Positions 43,280-52,050 of a DNA stretch of 64,000 bases are shown here, piece after piece (the first letter of the stretch is position 1; every line of letters starts with the position of its first letter). Position numbers and translations under genes: made by a program. The stretch lies in contig NZ_JAYKPK010000002.1 in NCBI RefSeq assembly GCF_035117555.1, positions 124,001 to 188,000 of the forward strand, in the 5' to 3' direction. The notes below the pieces were generated by a model. It saw only the letters and a list, made by a program, of their open reading frames with translations, was not told the DNA's origin and ran no database searches. Origin of the DNA: Yoonia sp035117555 (GTDB lineage: Bacteria > Pseudomonadota > Alphaproteobacteria > Rhodobacterales > Rhodobacteraceae).

Positions 43280-44703
43280 TCTGCCGCAACCGTGGCGGAT
43301 TGGCCCAGATAATCAAGGATCGCCGCCGCCGTATCGCGCCCATCCCGGATCGCCCAGACGACAAGCGAGGCACCGCGCACGATATCACCTGCAGCATAGA
43401 CGCCCTCAAGGCTGGTCTTGCCGGTGGTGAAATCCGCCCGGATCGTGCCCCAGCGGGTGACAGCCAGTTCCGGCACGCCCCAAAGGGTCGGGATATCTTC
43501 AGGTTCAAAGCCAAGCGCCTTGATCACCAGATCGGCATCTTCGACGTAATCGGCACCCTCAATCACCTCTGGCACCTGGCGGCCTGTCGCATCGGGCGCG
43601 CCAAGGCGCATTTTCTGCACCTTCACACCGGACACTGATTCACCTTCAAAGCCCTGTGGTGCTGCAAGCCAAATGAATTCGACACCTTCTTCTTCGGCAT
43701 TCGCGGTCTCGCGCTGCGATCCGGGCATATTGGCGCGGTCACGGCGATAGAGACATTTGACGCTTTCGGCACCCTGCCGCACGGCGGTGCGCAGACAATC
43801 CATGGCGGTATCGCCGCCACCGATGACGACGACACGCTTGCCTGCGGCATTCAACGCGCCGCTTTCATATTCCGGCACGTCATCGCCGAATGATTTGCGG
43901 TTGCTGGCAGTCAGGTAGTCGATGGCATTGACGATGCCTTCCGCCTCGGAATCCGGCAGGTCGCGGGTTTTATAGACGCCGGTGGCGATCAGCACGGCAT
44001 CATGTTTGCCCCGGATCGCATCAAAGGACAGGTCTTCGCCCACATTACAATTCAGCACGAATTGCACACCGCCATCTTCCAGCTGCGCGATGCGCTGCAT
44101 GACAATGTCTTTTTCCAGTTTGAAACCGGGGATGCCATAGGTCAGCAAGCCGCCGCCACGGTCATAGCGGTCATAAACCGTCACCTGCACACCTTGCCGG
44201 CGCAGCATATCTGCGGCAGCCAGACCACCGGGGCCAGCGCCGATGATGCCAACGCTTTCATGGCGTTCGGCGTGCGGGCGGATCGGCTTGACCCAGCCGT
44301 TTTCAAAGGCGGTGTCGGTGATGTATTTCTCGACCGACCCGATAGTCACAGTGCCATGGCCGGATTGTTCGATCACACAATTGCCTTCGCACAGACGGTC
44401 CTGCGGGCAAATGCGGCCACAAATCTCTGGGAAGGTATTCGTCGCCTGGCTGATCTCATAGGCTTCCTGCAACCGGCCTTCGGCGGTCAGGCGCAGCCAG
44501 TCGGGGATGTTGTTGTGCAGCGGACAATGCGTCTGGCAATAGGGCACGCCGCATTGTGAACAGCGGCTGGATTGCTCGGCAGCCTTGTCGCGGGCGTAGT
44601 CGGCATAGATTTCGTTGAAATCCTGCTTGCGCAAATTCGGCGGGCGTTTTTCCGGCATGTCGCGGTCAACGACTGTGAACTTGAGCATCTTCTGGCCAGC
44701 CAT
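43276..44703 (-). CDS. gltD: Glutamate synthase small subunit
   Basis: A 475-residue flavoprotein that passes electrons from NADPH to GltB. N-terminal cysteine clusters CSQCGVPYCQTHCP and CGRICPQDRLCEGNC ligate the 4Fe-4S centres. The FAD site GAGPGGLAAADMLRRQG and the NADPH site VVIGGGDTAMDC follow. The C-terminus has GVYAAGDIVRGASLVVWAI. GGGAGG precedes the start. It is the first gene of the operon gltD-X-Y-gltB. Upstream lies a 26-bp dyad and half-site (44772-44859), probably for its regulator. Confidence 0.96.
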   Translation of the reverse strand: MAGQKMLKFTVVDRDMPEKRPPNLRKQDFNEIYADYARDKAAEQSSRCSQCGVPYCQTHCPLHNNIPDWLRLTAEGRLQEAYEISQATNTFPEICGRICPQDRLCEGNCVIEQSGHGTVTIGSVEKYITDTAFENGWVKPIRPHAERHESVGIIGAGPGGLAAADMLRRQGVQVTVYDRYDRGGGLLTYGIPGFKLEKDIVMQRIAQLEDGGVQFVLNCNVGEDLSFDAIRGKHDAVLIATGVYKTRDLPDSEAEGIVNAIDYLTASNRKSFGDDVPEYESGALNAAGKRVVVIGGGDTAMDCLRTAVRQGAESVKCLYRRDRANMPGSQRETANAEEEGVEFIWLAAPQGFEGESVSGVKVQKMRLGAPDATGRQVPEVIEGADYVEDADLVIKALGFEPEDIPTLWGVPELAVTRWGTIRADFTTGKTSLEGVYAAGDIVRGASLVVWAIRDGRDTAAAILDYLGQSATVAAE

Positions 44704-44771
44704 CTGCCGTCCTCCCGTTTATCAGAGCAAGTCAGGTTCTAGAGCGTCAACCTAAGAATGAAAAGGCAGTA

Positions 44772-44859
44772 ATGCTGACCTATTATCAAGTTTTTTCGGC
44801 ACCATACCCACGAATGGCGCATAAATATACGAAATATAGGTCCGCATGCTGACCTATAT
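44772..44859. promoter_or_regulatory. 26-bp dyad plus half-site upstream of gltD
   Basis: 44834-44859 is a palindrome in which 12 of 13 pairs match (half ATATAGGTC, centre GCATGC). The half-site ATGCTGACCTAT in its right arm (44846-44857) recurs exactly at 44772-44783, 74 bp closer to gltD. This suits a dimeric regulator with a second contact, acting on gltD and possibly on uppP. Confidence 0.6.
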
Positions 44860-44921
44860 GTGCTCTTCCCTCTGTTTCCCTAGCCGATAGGGTGCGCTCA
44901 GCGAATCAGATTGGGCAGCGC

Positions 44922-45725
44922 ATGACCACCTTCAACCTTATACTCATCGCCATTATCCAAGGTGTGACAGAATTCCTACCCGTGTCTTCCTCCGGCCATC
45001 TGATCCTGCTGCCCAGCTTGACCGGGCTGGATGATCAGGGGCTGGTGATCGATGTCGCCGCCCATCTGGGCACGCTGGTCGCTGTGATCCTGTATTTCTG
45101 GGCCGATGTGCGGCTGGCCATCTTTGGCACATTCCGGCTGCTGCGCGGCAAGGTCGATACGAAAGGTGCATTTCTGGCGCTTTGCCTGCTGATCGCAACG
45201 GTGCCGGTCATCATCGTAGGTCTGATCCTGAAGGCTACCGGGCTGGCCGATGCGATGCGCGGGATCGCGGTGATCGGCTGGACCATGCTGATCTTCGGCA
45301 TCGTGCTCTATATCGCCGACCAGAAAGGCGAGACGGTCAAGACTGCCGAACGCTGGACGATGAAAGATGCCGCGATCATGGGGCTGTGGCAAGCGGTGGC
45401 GCTGATCCCCGGCACTTCGCGGTCAGGGATCACGATCACCGCCGCGCGGATGCTGGGCTATGCCCGCCCGGATGCCGCGCGGCTGTCAATGCTGATGTCG
45501 ATTCCGACGATCATCGCCTCTGGCGCGCTACTCAGCCTTGATGTGATCGGCACGGCAACGGCGGATGATCTGCAGAATATCGCCATTGTAGCGGTCATGT
45601 CCTGCATCGCGGCCTTGGCTGCGCTGGCGATCATGATGCGGCTGTTGCGCAGCGTCAGCTATACGCCTTACGTGATCTACCGGATCGTCCTGGGGCTGGT
45701 GCTGCTGTTCATCGCTTACAGCTGA
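44922..45725 (+). CDS. uppP: Undecaprenyl-diphosphatase
   Basis: A 267-residue inner-membrane phosphatase that recycles the undecaprenyl carrier for cell wall synthesis and gives bacitracin tolerance. The family motifs are IIQGVTEFLPVSSSGHL near 12-28 and ALIPGTSRSGITITAARMLG near 160-180, with about eight helices. I chose ATG 44922 (MTTFNLILIAIIQGV), which gives the family N-terminus; the ATG at 44892 would add ten unrelated residues. It is divergent from gltD and convergent with the NDUFA9-like gene, 34 nt apart. Confidence 0.94.
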   Translation: MTTFNLILIAIIQGVTEFLPVSSSGHLILLPSLTGLDDQGLVIDVAAHLGTLVAVILYFWADVRLAIFGTFRLLRGKVDTKGAFLALCLLIATVPVIIVGLILKATGLADAMRGIAVIGWTMLIFGIVLYIADQKGETVKTAERWTMKDAAIMGLWQAVALIPGTSRSGITITAARMLGYARPDAARLSMLMSIPTIIASGALLSLDVIGTATADDLQNIAIVAVMSCIAALAALAIMMRLLRSVSYTPYVIYRIVLGLVLLFIAYS

Positions 45726-45759
45726 TCACCGCCCACACCTGAATACCCCGTGCAGCCGG

Positions 45760-46740
45760 TCAGGACCGCAGGTTCTTGGCCGATTCCTTGATCGTGTCAT
45801 ATTGACCGGAAGGCCGGAACCGCCACAGATAATCCGGCAGCACCGCCATCATGGCCGTGGGGTGGATGCCCAGATCGGCAAAGGTCTTGGCCCCGTCACT
45901 AACCACATTATCCACGGCAAGATTAACCACCTGATCCTTGGTCAGCGGCGGGGCGATCAGGCCGAGCGACACAGATTTCGCCACCCCGAACCCAAAAGCC
46001 ATCGCCTTCGCCATCCAGAACGGGATATTCAAGATCAACCGGCGGCGGCGTATGATGCCCAGCATCTGCTGCATCAGATCGCGGAATGTCGCTGTATCCG
46101 GGCCACCCAGCTCATAGACACCGGCAGGAGCCTGCCCGAGTACAGCCTTGACCGCAGCCGCCGCAACATCATCCACATAGACCGGCTGGAACTTGGTATC
46201 AGCCCCGACCACTGGCAGGATCGGGCCAAAGCGCGACATGCCTGCGAAACGGTTGAAAAATTCATCCTCCGGCCCGAAAATCACCGATGGGCGCAGGATG
46301 ACAGCATCCGGCATATGCGCCAGCACGCCCGCCTCGCCGGCGGCCTTGGTCTTGGCATATTGGCTGGCAGAGGTTTCATCAGCCCCGATGGCCGAAATCT
46401 GCACCATCCGCGCCACGCCCATTTCTGCAGCAATCCGCGCGATCCGGGTCGCGCCATCGGCCTGCACGGCGGCAAAGGTGTTCTTGCGGACCTCATCGAG
46501 CACACCGACGCAATTGACCACGACATCCGCACCGCTGGTCACGGCAGCGACGCTGGCATCATCGCGGATATTGCAGAACACAGGTTCGACCTGACCGACC
46601 GCACCGTAAGGGCGCACAAATGTCGCCTCACTCACATTGCGGACGGCGACACGGACGCGCCAGCCTTCTTTGGCCATGCGGCGGGCGATATAGCGACCGA
46701 CAAAACCGGATCCGCCGAAGATTGTGACGAGCTTTGACAT
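45760..46740 (-). CDS. NDUFA9-like NAD(P)-binding protein
   Basis: A 326-residue Rossmann protein of the atypical SDR group that includes the complex I accessory subunit NDUFA9. The dinucleotide motif is TIFGGSGFVGRYIARRMAKEG at the N-terminus, and RMVQISAIGADETSASQYAKTKAAGE holds the S/Y/K region, with Tyr followed three residues later by Lys. In alphaproteobacteria such proteins co-occur with complex I and may help its assembly or bind NADPH structurally. No complex I genes are in the window. The gene stands alone, divergent from tRNA-Leu. Confidence 0.88.
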   Translation of the reverse strand: MSKLVTIFGGSGFVGRYIARRMAKEGWRVRVAVRNVSEATFVRPYGAVGQVEPVFCNIRDDASVAAVTSGADVVVNCVGVLDEVRKNTFAAVQADGATRIARIAAEMGVARMVQISAIGADETSASQYAKTKAAGEAGVLAHMPDAVILRPSVIFGPEDEFFNRFAGMSRFGPILPVVGADTKFQPVYVDDVAAAAVKAVLGQAPAGVYELGGPDTATFRDLMQQMLGIIRRRRLILNIPFWMAKAMAFGFGVAKSVSLGLIAPPLTKDQVVNLAVDNVVSDGAKTFADLGIHPTAMMAVLPDYLWRFRPSGQYDTIKESAKNLRS

Positions 46741-46847
46741 GACGCAGCCTTATATTCAGGTTCAGCCCCGTTTACCGCCCTGCCCCCTGCCAGACAAGGC
46801 GCAATCCTGCTGATTGAAAGATCATGCAGATTTCGTAGCGATTCCCG

Positions 46848-46876
46848 TTGACACCGCGCGCAGGCAGCCTTATTGC
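46848..46876 (+). promoter_or_regulatory. Promoter of tRNA-Leu
   Basis: TTGACA (46848-46853), a 17-nt spacer and TATTGC (46871-46876), 15 nt before the tRNA. The spacing and -35 are ideal. Confidence 0.75.
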
Positions 46877-46891
46877 CCGCCAAGCACACCT

Positions 46892-46978
46892 GCCCAGGTG
46901 GCGGAATTGGTAGACGCGCTAGCTTCAGGTGCTAGTATTGGCAACGATGTGGAGGTTCGAGTCCTCTCCTGGGCACCA
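46892..46978 (+). tRNA. tRNA-Leu (anticodon CAG)
   Basis: An 87-nt class II tRNA. Acceptor GCCCAGG pairs with CCTGGGC, the discriminator is A, and CCA is encoded. The D-arm contains GGTAGACG, the anticodon loop TTCAGGT gives CAG (reads CUG), a long variable arm follows, and the T-arm is GGAGGTTCGAGTCCTCT. No integrated element or attachment-site repeat was seen at its 3' end. Confidence 0.96.
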
Positions 46979-47039
46979 AAATCCCGACAATCAGATGTGA
47001 CAGATCAATCGGCGTTAAGCGGTTGATGTAGCGCGAATT

Positions 47040-47963
47040 TCAGCTGTCCCGCCAGAATGGATTCGTCCAGGCGCGCTTGCCCCCCGCATCGATGATTGTC
47101 AGGCGCAGCCAGGGCGATGCGGCCAATCCCTTGTAAGGCAAAGTGATCCGCGTCAGGCTGTGGCCGTGGACTACCGATGTCCGTGACCCCTGCCCTTGCA
47201 ACACGGCGGTGACAGCCGCGCCGCAGTGGATTTCGACCGCGTCATCGCCCCAGGTCACATGGTGAATCTCTGGTCCGGTCGAAGAGTAGAAAGCCCCGTC
47301 CTTGAGCGCGGCCAACAACGCCTCTGGCGTATTTTCCGGCGCGCGGACCATGACCCAGCCGCCGAAATGATCCGGCTCGCTGAAATGCGCGTCATCGGTG
47401 GCGCACAGTGTCACGCGACGGCCCGCGTTCAACAGATGTTCCAGCACATAGACGCCCGACCCACGGTCACAGCCTGTCACGCAGCCATGGTTATAGATTT
47501 CGACCGCATGGGCGGCTTCCATGGCCGCGGCATCTTCCAGCGAGAGTTGCGACCATTCGGGATGGGCGATGGCGACAAAGGCACCGGCATCGCGGGCGCG
47601 CCGGGCCAAGGCGGGGCCGGTTTCCTGCCCGGGATGGGCAGAAAAATCAGGCGCATCTGGGGGCGTGAAATCGGCGGGCAGGCCGACGGCGAGGATATGC
47701 CACAGCTCGCCATTCTGCATGGCACCACTGTGCAATTCAGCGCCCAGAATCGTGGTGAAAGCGTCGTTGCGATAGGGCCGCGTGTCGCTGATCGGATAGT
47801 TGAAATGGCCGATGAAATGATCGGTCAAAGCGATGAAATCATAACCTTCGGCCTGATAGCGACGGCAGACCTCTTGCGGGGCGAGCACGCCGTCGGAATT
47901 GGTGGAATGGGTGTGCAGATTGCCGCGCCAGAACCGGCCCGGCAGATCGAAAGGGTTGGTCAT
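47040..47963 (-). CDS. PHP-domain phosphoesterase (CehA/McbA-like)
   Basis: A 307-residue metallo-hydrolase of the PHP superfamily. The first metal motif is NLHTHSTNSDG (H17, H19), followed by FIALTDHF with Asp-His, and AIAHPEW further in. C-terminal residues form a beta-rich part. Related proteins hydrolyse phosphoesters or act as amidase/carbamate hydrolases. It is the last gene of an ABC operon, overlapping the ATPase by ATGA, so it probably acts on the imported compound, perhaps a phosphodiester, but that is inference. Confidence 0.85.
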   Translation of the reverse strand: MTNPFDLPGRFWRGNLHTHSTNSDGVLAPQEVCRRYQAEGYDFIALTDHFIGHFNYPISDTRPYRNDAFTTILGAELHSGAMQNGELWHILAVGLPADFTPPDAPDFSAHPGQETGPALARRARDAGAFVAIAHPEWSQLSLEDAAAMEAAHAVEIYNHGCVTGCDRGSGVYVLEHLLNAGRRVTLCATDDAHFSEPDHFGGWVMVRAPENTPEALLAALKDGAFYSSTGPEIHHVTWGDDAVEIHCGAAVTAVLQGQGSRTSVVHGHSLTRITLPYKGLAASPWLRLTIIDAGGKRAWTNPFWRDS

Positions 47964-49069
47964 GCCAGTTTCTCTGTCTCGACGGTCTGACGTTGCGCGA
48001 TCCCGTTGCCTGCCGCATCCAGAATGATGAAATCGCGTGCGGCGACGCTGATTTCGACCTCCGTCCCTACCGGCGGTGGCGGCGTGTCGGGGCGATTAAA
48101 CGTGTCCAGCGTCAGGGCGGTATCGCCGACCATCGTCGACAGGCGGATGATCGAGCCCATGAATTGCACCTGCGCAACACGGCCTTTCAGGATCGTCTCG
48201 CGCCCCTCGGCACGGCCCAGACGCGCCGCCTCTGGCCGCAGGGCAAGGCGGATGATTGTGCCTTTCGGCGCGGTCAGTTGCTGGCTCAAGGCAAGTTGCG
48301 CGCCGTCGATGGCGACGATGCCGGCGGCGGGGTTGATCACCTCGGCATCAAAGCCGGTATGGCTGCCGACGAAACCGGCCACAAATGGCGTCGCGGGGCG
48401 GTTGTAGATATCAAACGGTGATCCGATCTGTTCCGCGATCCCGCCGTTCATCACGACGACGCGGTCGGACATCGACAAAGCCTCTTCCTGATCATGGGTG
48501 ACAAAGATCGTGGTGATGCCAAGCTGCTGCTGGATCTGGCGGATTTCCTGCCGCAGGGACACGCGGATTTTCGCATCAAGCGCCGAAAGCGGCTCATCGA
48601 GCAACAAAACCCGTGGTTTCGGGGCCAAAGCACGGGCCAAGGCGACCCGCTGCTGCTGCCCACCCGACAATTGGAACGGATAGCGCGCGCCCAGATCGGG
48701 CAGGCCGATCAGGCGCAGCATGTCTGTGACGCGCTCCGCCGCTTCTGTCTTGCCCACGCCCGCGATCTTGAGCCCGAAGCCCACGTTTTGGGCCACGGTC
48801 AGGTTGGGGAACAGGGCATAGGCCTGAAACACCATACCTATATTGCGCTGGTTCGGGCGCAGATTGGTGACATCGCGCCCGTCGATCTGGACCGATCCGG
48901 CAGATGGTTCCTCAAACCCCGCCACGATCCGCAGCACGGTGGTTTTGCCGCAGCCAGATGGCCCCAGAAGCGAGATGAATTCGCCCTTTTCGACCGAGAG
49001 GTTGAAATCCTTGACCACCCGCGTCGGGCCAAAGGATTTTTCCAAATGGTTGATCTCAAGATAGGCCAT
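47960..49069 (-). CDS. ABC transporter ATP-binding protein (PotA/FbpC-like)
   Basis: A 369-residue ATPase. Walker A is GPSGCGKTTVLR, the Q-loop follows in NIGMVFQAYALFPN, the signature is LSGGQQQRVALARAL and Walker B is VLLLDEPLSALD. A TOBE domain fills the last 120 residues. The MAYLEINHLEKSF start at 49069 overlaps the upstream permease stop (TGATG). It is grouped with the iron, spermidine and phosphonate-type importers. Its partners are the two permeases and the binding protein encoded upstream. Confidence 0.93.
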   Translation of the reverse strand: MAYLEINHLEKSFGPTRVVKDFNLSVEKGEFISLLGPSGCGKTTVLRIVAGFEEPSAGSVQIDGRDVTNLRPNQRNIGMVFQAYALFPNLTVAQNVGFGLKIAGVGKTEAAERVTDMLRLIGLPDLGARYPFQLSGGQQQRVALARALAPKPRVLLLDEPLSALDAKIRVSLRQEIRQIQQQLGITTIFVTHDQEEALSMSDRVVVMNGGIAEQIGSPFDIYNRPATPFVAGFVGSHTGFDAEVINPAAGIVAIDGAQLALSQQLTAPKGTIIRLALRPEAARLGRAEGRETILKGRVAQVQFMGSIIRLSTMVGDTALTLDTFNRPDTPPPPVGTEVEISVAARDFIILDAAGNGIAQRQTVETEKLA

Positions 49070-49923
49070 CAGCGTTTTGCTCTCGTATGGGGGAACAGGC
49101 GACCGGCAAGCTGGATCAGCCCCATGCAGCCCCAAGTTATGGTAAAGGCGATCACGGCCAATGCCGCAGGTTCATAGGCGCGATTGCCGCCAGTCCAGAC
49201 CATGTAAGGGCCAAAGGCCGGGCGATCCAAGAGTGCTGCAAAGACATATTCGCCCAGCACGATGGAAAAAGTCAGGAAGGCACCGGACAACAATGCGGTA
49301 AAGATATTCGGCAGCATGATGCGGAAAATGATGGTGAACCAGCTTGCGCCAAGGATCTGCGCGGCTTCGGTCAATGTCTGGACATCCAGCGTGCGCAAAC
49401 CGTTGTCGATGGCGCGATACATATAGGGCAGCGCCAAAGTGGCATAGCCGAAGGCGAGCAGGATATTGGTGCCTGTCACCGACCCGGTCATCGGCAGGAA
49501 AGAGGATGTGTTGAACATCCGCAGATAGCCAAAGGCGATGACGATCACCGGGATCACCAGTGGCAGCAGCGTGATGAATTCGATCACCGGGCGCATTTTC
49601 GGCAGGCGGATACGCACCCAGATCGCGGCAGGCAGGACCAGCGCCATACCCAGCACGATCGTCACCAGCGACATCATCAGCGAATAGCCAAAGGTCGCCT
49701 GAAACTGCGGATCGCCCAGCACGGTGGTATAGGCGTCGAAACTATAGGCATCGCGCCGTTTGCGCAGCGAAAACTCGATCATCCCGATCAGCGGCAGTGC
49801 GAAATAGATCACGCCAAAGGCGAACATGACCCAAGAGAAAATCGACCCGACGCTGCGGCGGGCTTTGGGCGTGTCGGTGACAGTCATCGTGTTCAGCGCG
49901 GCTTGATCGGTCATTTCTGCCAT
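49069..49923 (-). CDS. ABC transporter permease (second)
   Basis: A 284-residue permease with about six helices after an N-terminal cytoplasmic stretch. The EAA loop, LTEAAQILGASWFTIIFRIMLPNI near 190-210, contacts the ATPase. It belongs to the BPD_transp_1 family, PotC/ThiP-like. The ATG at 49923 overlaps the first permease by 13 nt; an ATG at 49914 gives an ATGA overlap like its neighbours and is also possible. It pairs with the first permease as a heterodimer. Confidence 0.9.
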   Translation of the reverse strand: MAEMTDQAALNTMTVTDTPKARRSVGSIFSWVMFAFGVIYFALPLIGMIEFSLRKRRDAYSFDAYTTVLGDPQFQATFGYSLMMSLVTIVLGMALVLPAAIWVRIRLPKMRPVIEFITLLPLVIPVIVIAFGYLRMFNTSSFLPMTGSVTGTNILLAFGYATLALPYMYRAIDNGLRTLDVQTLTEAAQILGASWFTIIFRIMLPNIFTALLSGAFLTFSIVLGEYVFAALLDRPAFGPYMVWTGGNRAYEPAALAVIAFTITWGCMGLIQLAGRLFPHTRAKR

Positions 49924-50783
49924 TTCTCCGCGCGTGTGCGCAGCACGATATAGATCGCATTGGCGACGGCTGTGATGACGATCATGCCGAATGCGATGGC
50001 ATAGCCAAGGTTCGGGTCCTGCAGCACGTCACCACGGATTTGCGCGAATAATTGCACGGTGATCAGGCTTTGCGATGATCCGGTCAGCGCCTGCGCCGTG
50101 GCAATCGCGCCGAAGGAATTGGCAAACAGCAGCGCGAAAGTGCCCAGAAGTGACGGCAGCAGCACCGGAATAGCTACCATCCGCCAATATTGCAGGCTGG
50201 TTGCACCCAGGCTTTGCGCGGCTTCGTCCCATTCGCGCCGCAGCCCCTCCAGCGCGGGGGTGATGATCAGGATCATCAGCGACATCTGGAAATAAAGGTA
50301 AACGAAGACCAGCCCCCAAAAGCTGATCAGGTTAAAGCCCGAGGCATAGATATTGATTCCGAACCATTCACGCAGAATGACGGTGACCAGCCCAAGCCGC
50401 CCCAATGTCGCGATAAAGGCAAAGGCCAGCGGCACACCGGCGAAATTGGCGGCGACACCGGAAAAGGTGACCATCGGCGCGCGCAAATATTTCGGCAGGC
50501 CGCCGTGGATGATCGCCGCAGCGACGAGAAAGCCCAACAGCGCGCCAAGTGCTGCGGAAAAGAAACTGACCCGGATCGACAGCCAGAAGCTGTTCATCAG
50601 CCGTGGTTCAAACAGCTTGGCCATTGTCGCCAGCGTGAACCCACCGTCCGGGCCGCGAAACGCGCCGAGCACGATATTCACCGTGGGCAGCAGCAGAAAG
50701 ATCGCGGCGAAAGCCAGAAAAGGAACAACGCCAGCCCAATTGGCGGCGGTCCGTGAAATATATGCGCCGCGTGTGGTGGCCAT
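49911..50783 (-). CDS. ABC transporter permease (first)
   Basis: A 290-residue permease with about six helices. The EAA loop is EWDEAAQSLGATSLQYWRMV near 185-205, followed by IPVLLPSLLGTFALLF. BPD_transp_1 family, PotB-like. It starts 71 nt after the binding protein gene, with a perfect hairpin (50812-50840) between them. It overlaps the second permease by 4-13 nt. Confidence 0.9.
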   Translation of the reverse strand: MATTRGAYISRTAANWAGVVPFLAFAAIFLLLPTVNIVLGAFRGPDGGFTLATMAKLFEPRLMNSFWLSIRVSFFSAALGALLGFLVAAAIIHGGLPKYLRAPMVTFSGVAANFAGVPLAFAFIATLGRLGLVTVILREWFGINIYASGFNLISFWGLVFVYLYFQMSLMILIITPALEGLRREWDEAAQSLGATSLQYWRMVAIPVLLPSLLGTFALLFANSFGAIATAQALTGSSQSLITVQLFAQIRGDVLQDPNLGYAIAFGMIVITAVANAIYIVLRTRAEKWQK

Positions 50784-50811
50784 GTGGCATCCCTTGGGGT
50801 CTTGTCAAAAC

Positions 50812-50840
50812 CATGCCCCGGATACGTGATCCGGGGCATG
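50812..50840 (-). terminator. Intercistronic hairpin between binding protein and permease
   Basis: CATGCCCCGGAT (50812-50823) pairs perfectly with ATCCGGGGCATG (50829-50840) around a 5-nt loop. There is no T-run. It lies 14 nt after the binding-protein stop, so it probably protects that mRNA end or limits read-through. Confidence 0.7.
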
Positions 50841-50854
50841 AAAGTCATCAGTGC

Positions 50855-51958
50855 TTATTGCACCGCAGCGCCGACCACGGCATCCCACTGCGCCGTCACG
50901 ACTTCGCTGTTCGCACCTTGCTGTTCCACAGTCGGGAACACGGCACGACCATAAGGTTCCTGATCGGGCAGACGGTCCAGCAGGTCTTGCGGGATTGTGC
51001 CGGCTTCGTTCATCGGGACCTGACGGGCGACGGAACAATAACCTTCCAGATAGCCAAGCTGACCTTCGTCAGAGAAGATATGTTCCATCCACAGTTTCGC
51101 AGCATTCGGATGCGGCGCATGGGCAGAGATCGCCTGCACATAGACACCGGCCAGCGAAGCACCCGATGGAATGATCACTTCAATCGGTGGGTTGCCGTCA
51201 AGGCTGTCGCGCCATGCCAGCAGGTTGTAATCCCAAGCTGCGACAATCGGTGTCTGGCCTTGCGCGATTGTGCCGGACGCAGCGGTCACAGGCACGAAAT
51301 TGCCAGCAGCATTCAGTTCGGCAAAGAATTCCAGACCGAGCTCAGCAGATTCCGCACCCGGCTCACCACCGCGGGACATGCCAGCGGACAGGATCGCAAG
51401 GATCGCCTGGTTCGAGGCGCGCGGATCACCTGTCAGCGCGACAGCATTGGCATATTCCGGGCTCAGCAGATCTTCCCAATCGGTGGGCAATGTGTCGATA
51501 ATATCGGTGTTCACGCCCAGCGCCATGACGCCGTAATAGGCCCCATACCACATGCCTTCGGGATCTTTGATCGCTTCTGGGATCTGGTCCCAGGTCGAGA
51601 CTTTGTAAGGCTGGATCAGTCCTTCTGCAGCGGCGGCGGGGCCAAAGGACAGACCCACATCCAGCACGTCAGGCGCTTGTGGGCCGGTGTTGCCGATATT
51701 GGCGCGGATCGCTTCCAGCTCATCTGCGGAACCGGCGTCAGGGTTCAACTCGTTCACTTCAAGGAACGGATACTTTTCCTTGAAGGATGCGATGATCCCA
51801 CCGTAATTGCACCAGTCGTGGGGCAGCGCGATGGTGGTCAGCATCCCTTCGGCGCGCGCGCCTTCGATGATTTCGTCCATCGATTGGGCAGAGGCGAGGC
51901 TGGCGGACAGAATTGCCGCAACGCTGACCGACCCGGTCAGCAATGTCATGAACTTCAT
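50855..51958 (-). CDS. ABC transporter substrate-binding protein (family 1)
   Basis: A 367-residue periplasmic protein. The signal peptide is MKFMTLLTGSVSVAAILSAS through ASA, and the mature protein begins QSMDEIIEGARAEGML. It resembles the PotD/FbpA-like group, with VVAAWDYNLLAWRDSL in the second lobe. ATG 51958 has GGAG 6-7 nt upstream; upstream frame residues are not signal-like and overlap the RpiR gene. It is the first transport gene after the RpiR regulator, 92 nt away. The substrate could be a polyamine-like or phosphorus-containing organic compound; not readable. Confidence 0.9.
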   Translation of the reverse strand: MKFMTLLTGSVSVAAILSASLASAQSMDEIIEGARAEGMLTTIALPHDWCNYGGIIASFKEKYPFLEVNELNPDAGSADELEAIRANIGNTGPQAPDVLDVGLSFGPAAAAEGLIQPYKVSTWDQIPEAIKDPEGMWYGAYYGVMALGVNTDIIDTLPTDWEDLLSPEYANAVALTGDPRASNQAILAILSAGMSRGGEPGAESAELGLEFFAELNAAGNFVPVTAASGTIAQGQTPIVAAWDYNLLAWRDSLDGNPPIEVIIPSGASLAGVYVQAISAHAPHPNAAKLWMEHIFSDEGQLGYLEGYCSVARQVPMNEAGTIPQDLLDRLPDQEPYGRAVFPTVEQQGANSEVVTAQWDAVVGAAVQ

Positions 51959-52050
51959 CGAAGTCTCCGTTGCTAAAATGATTGCTGTTGTATTGGACAG
52001 CACGCTGCCGTCGTTAATCACGCAATGCAACAAATTTGTGATGACTGGTC

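Noticed and set aside
46892..46978. tRNA-Leu as an integration site
   Set aside because: No integrase gene, no repeat of the tRNA 3' end downstream, and the flanking genes look native.
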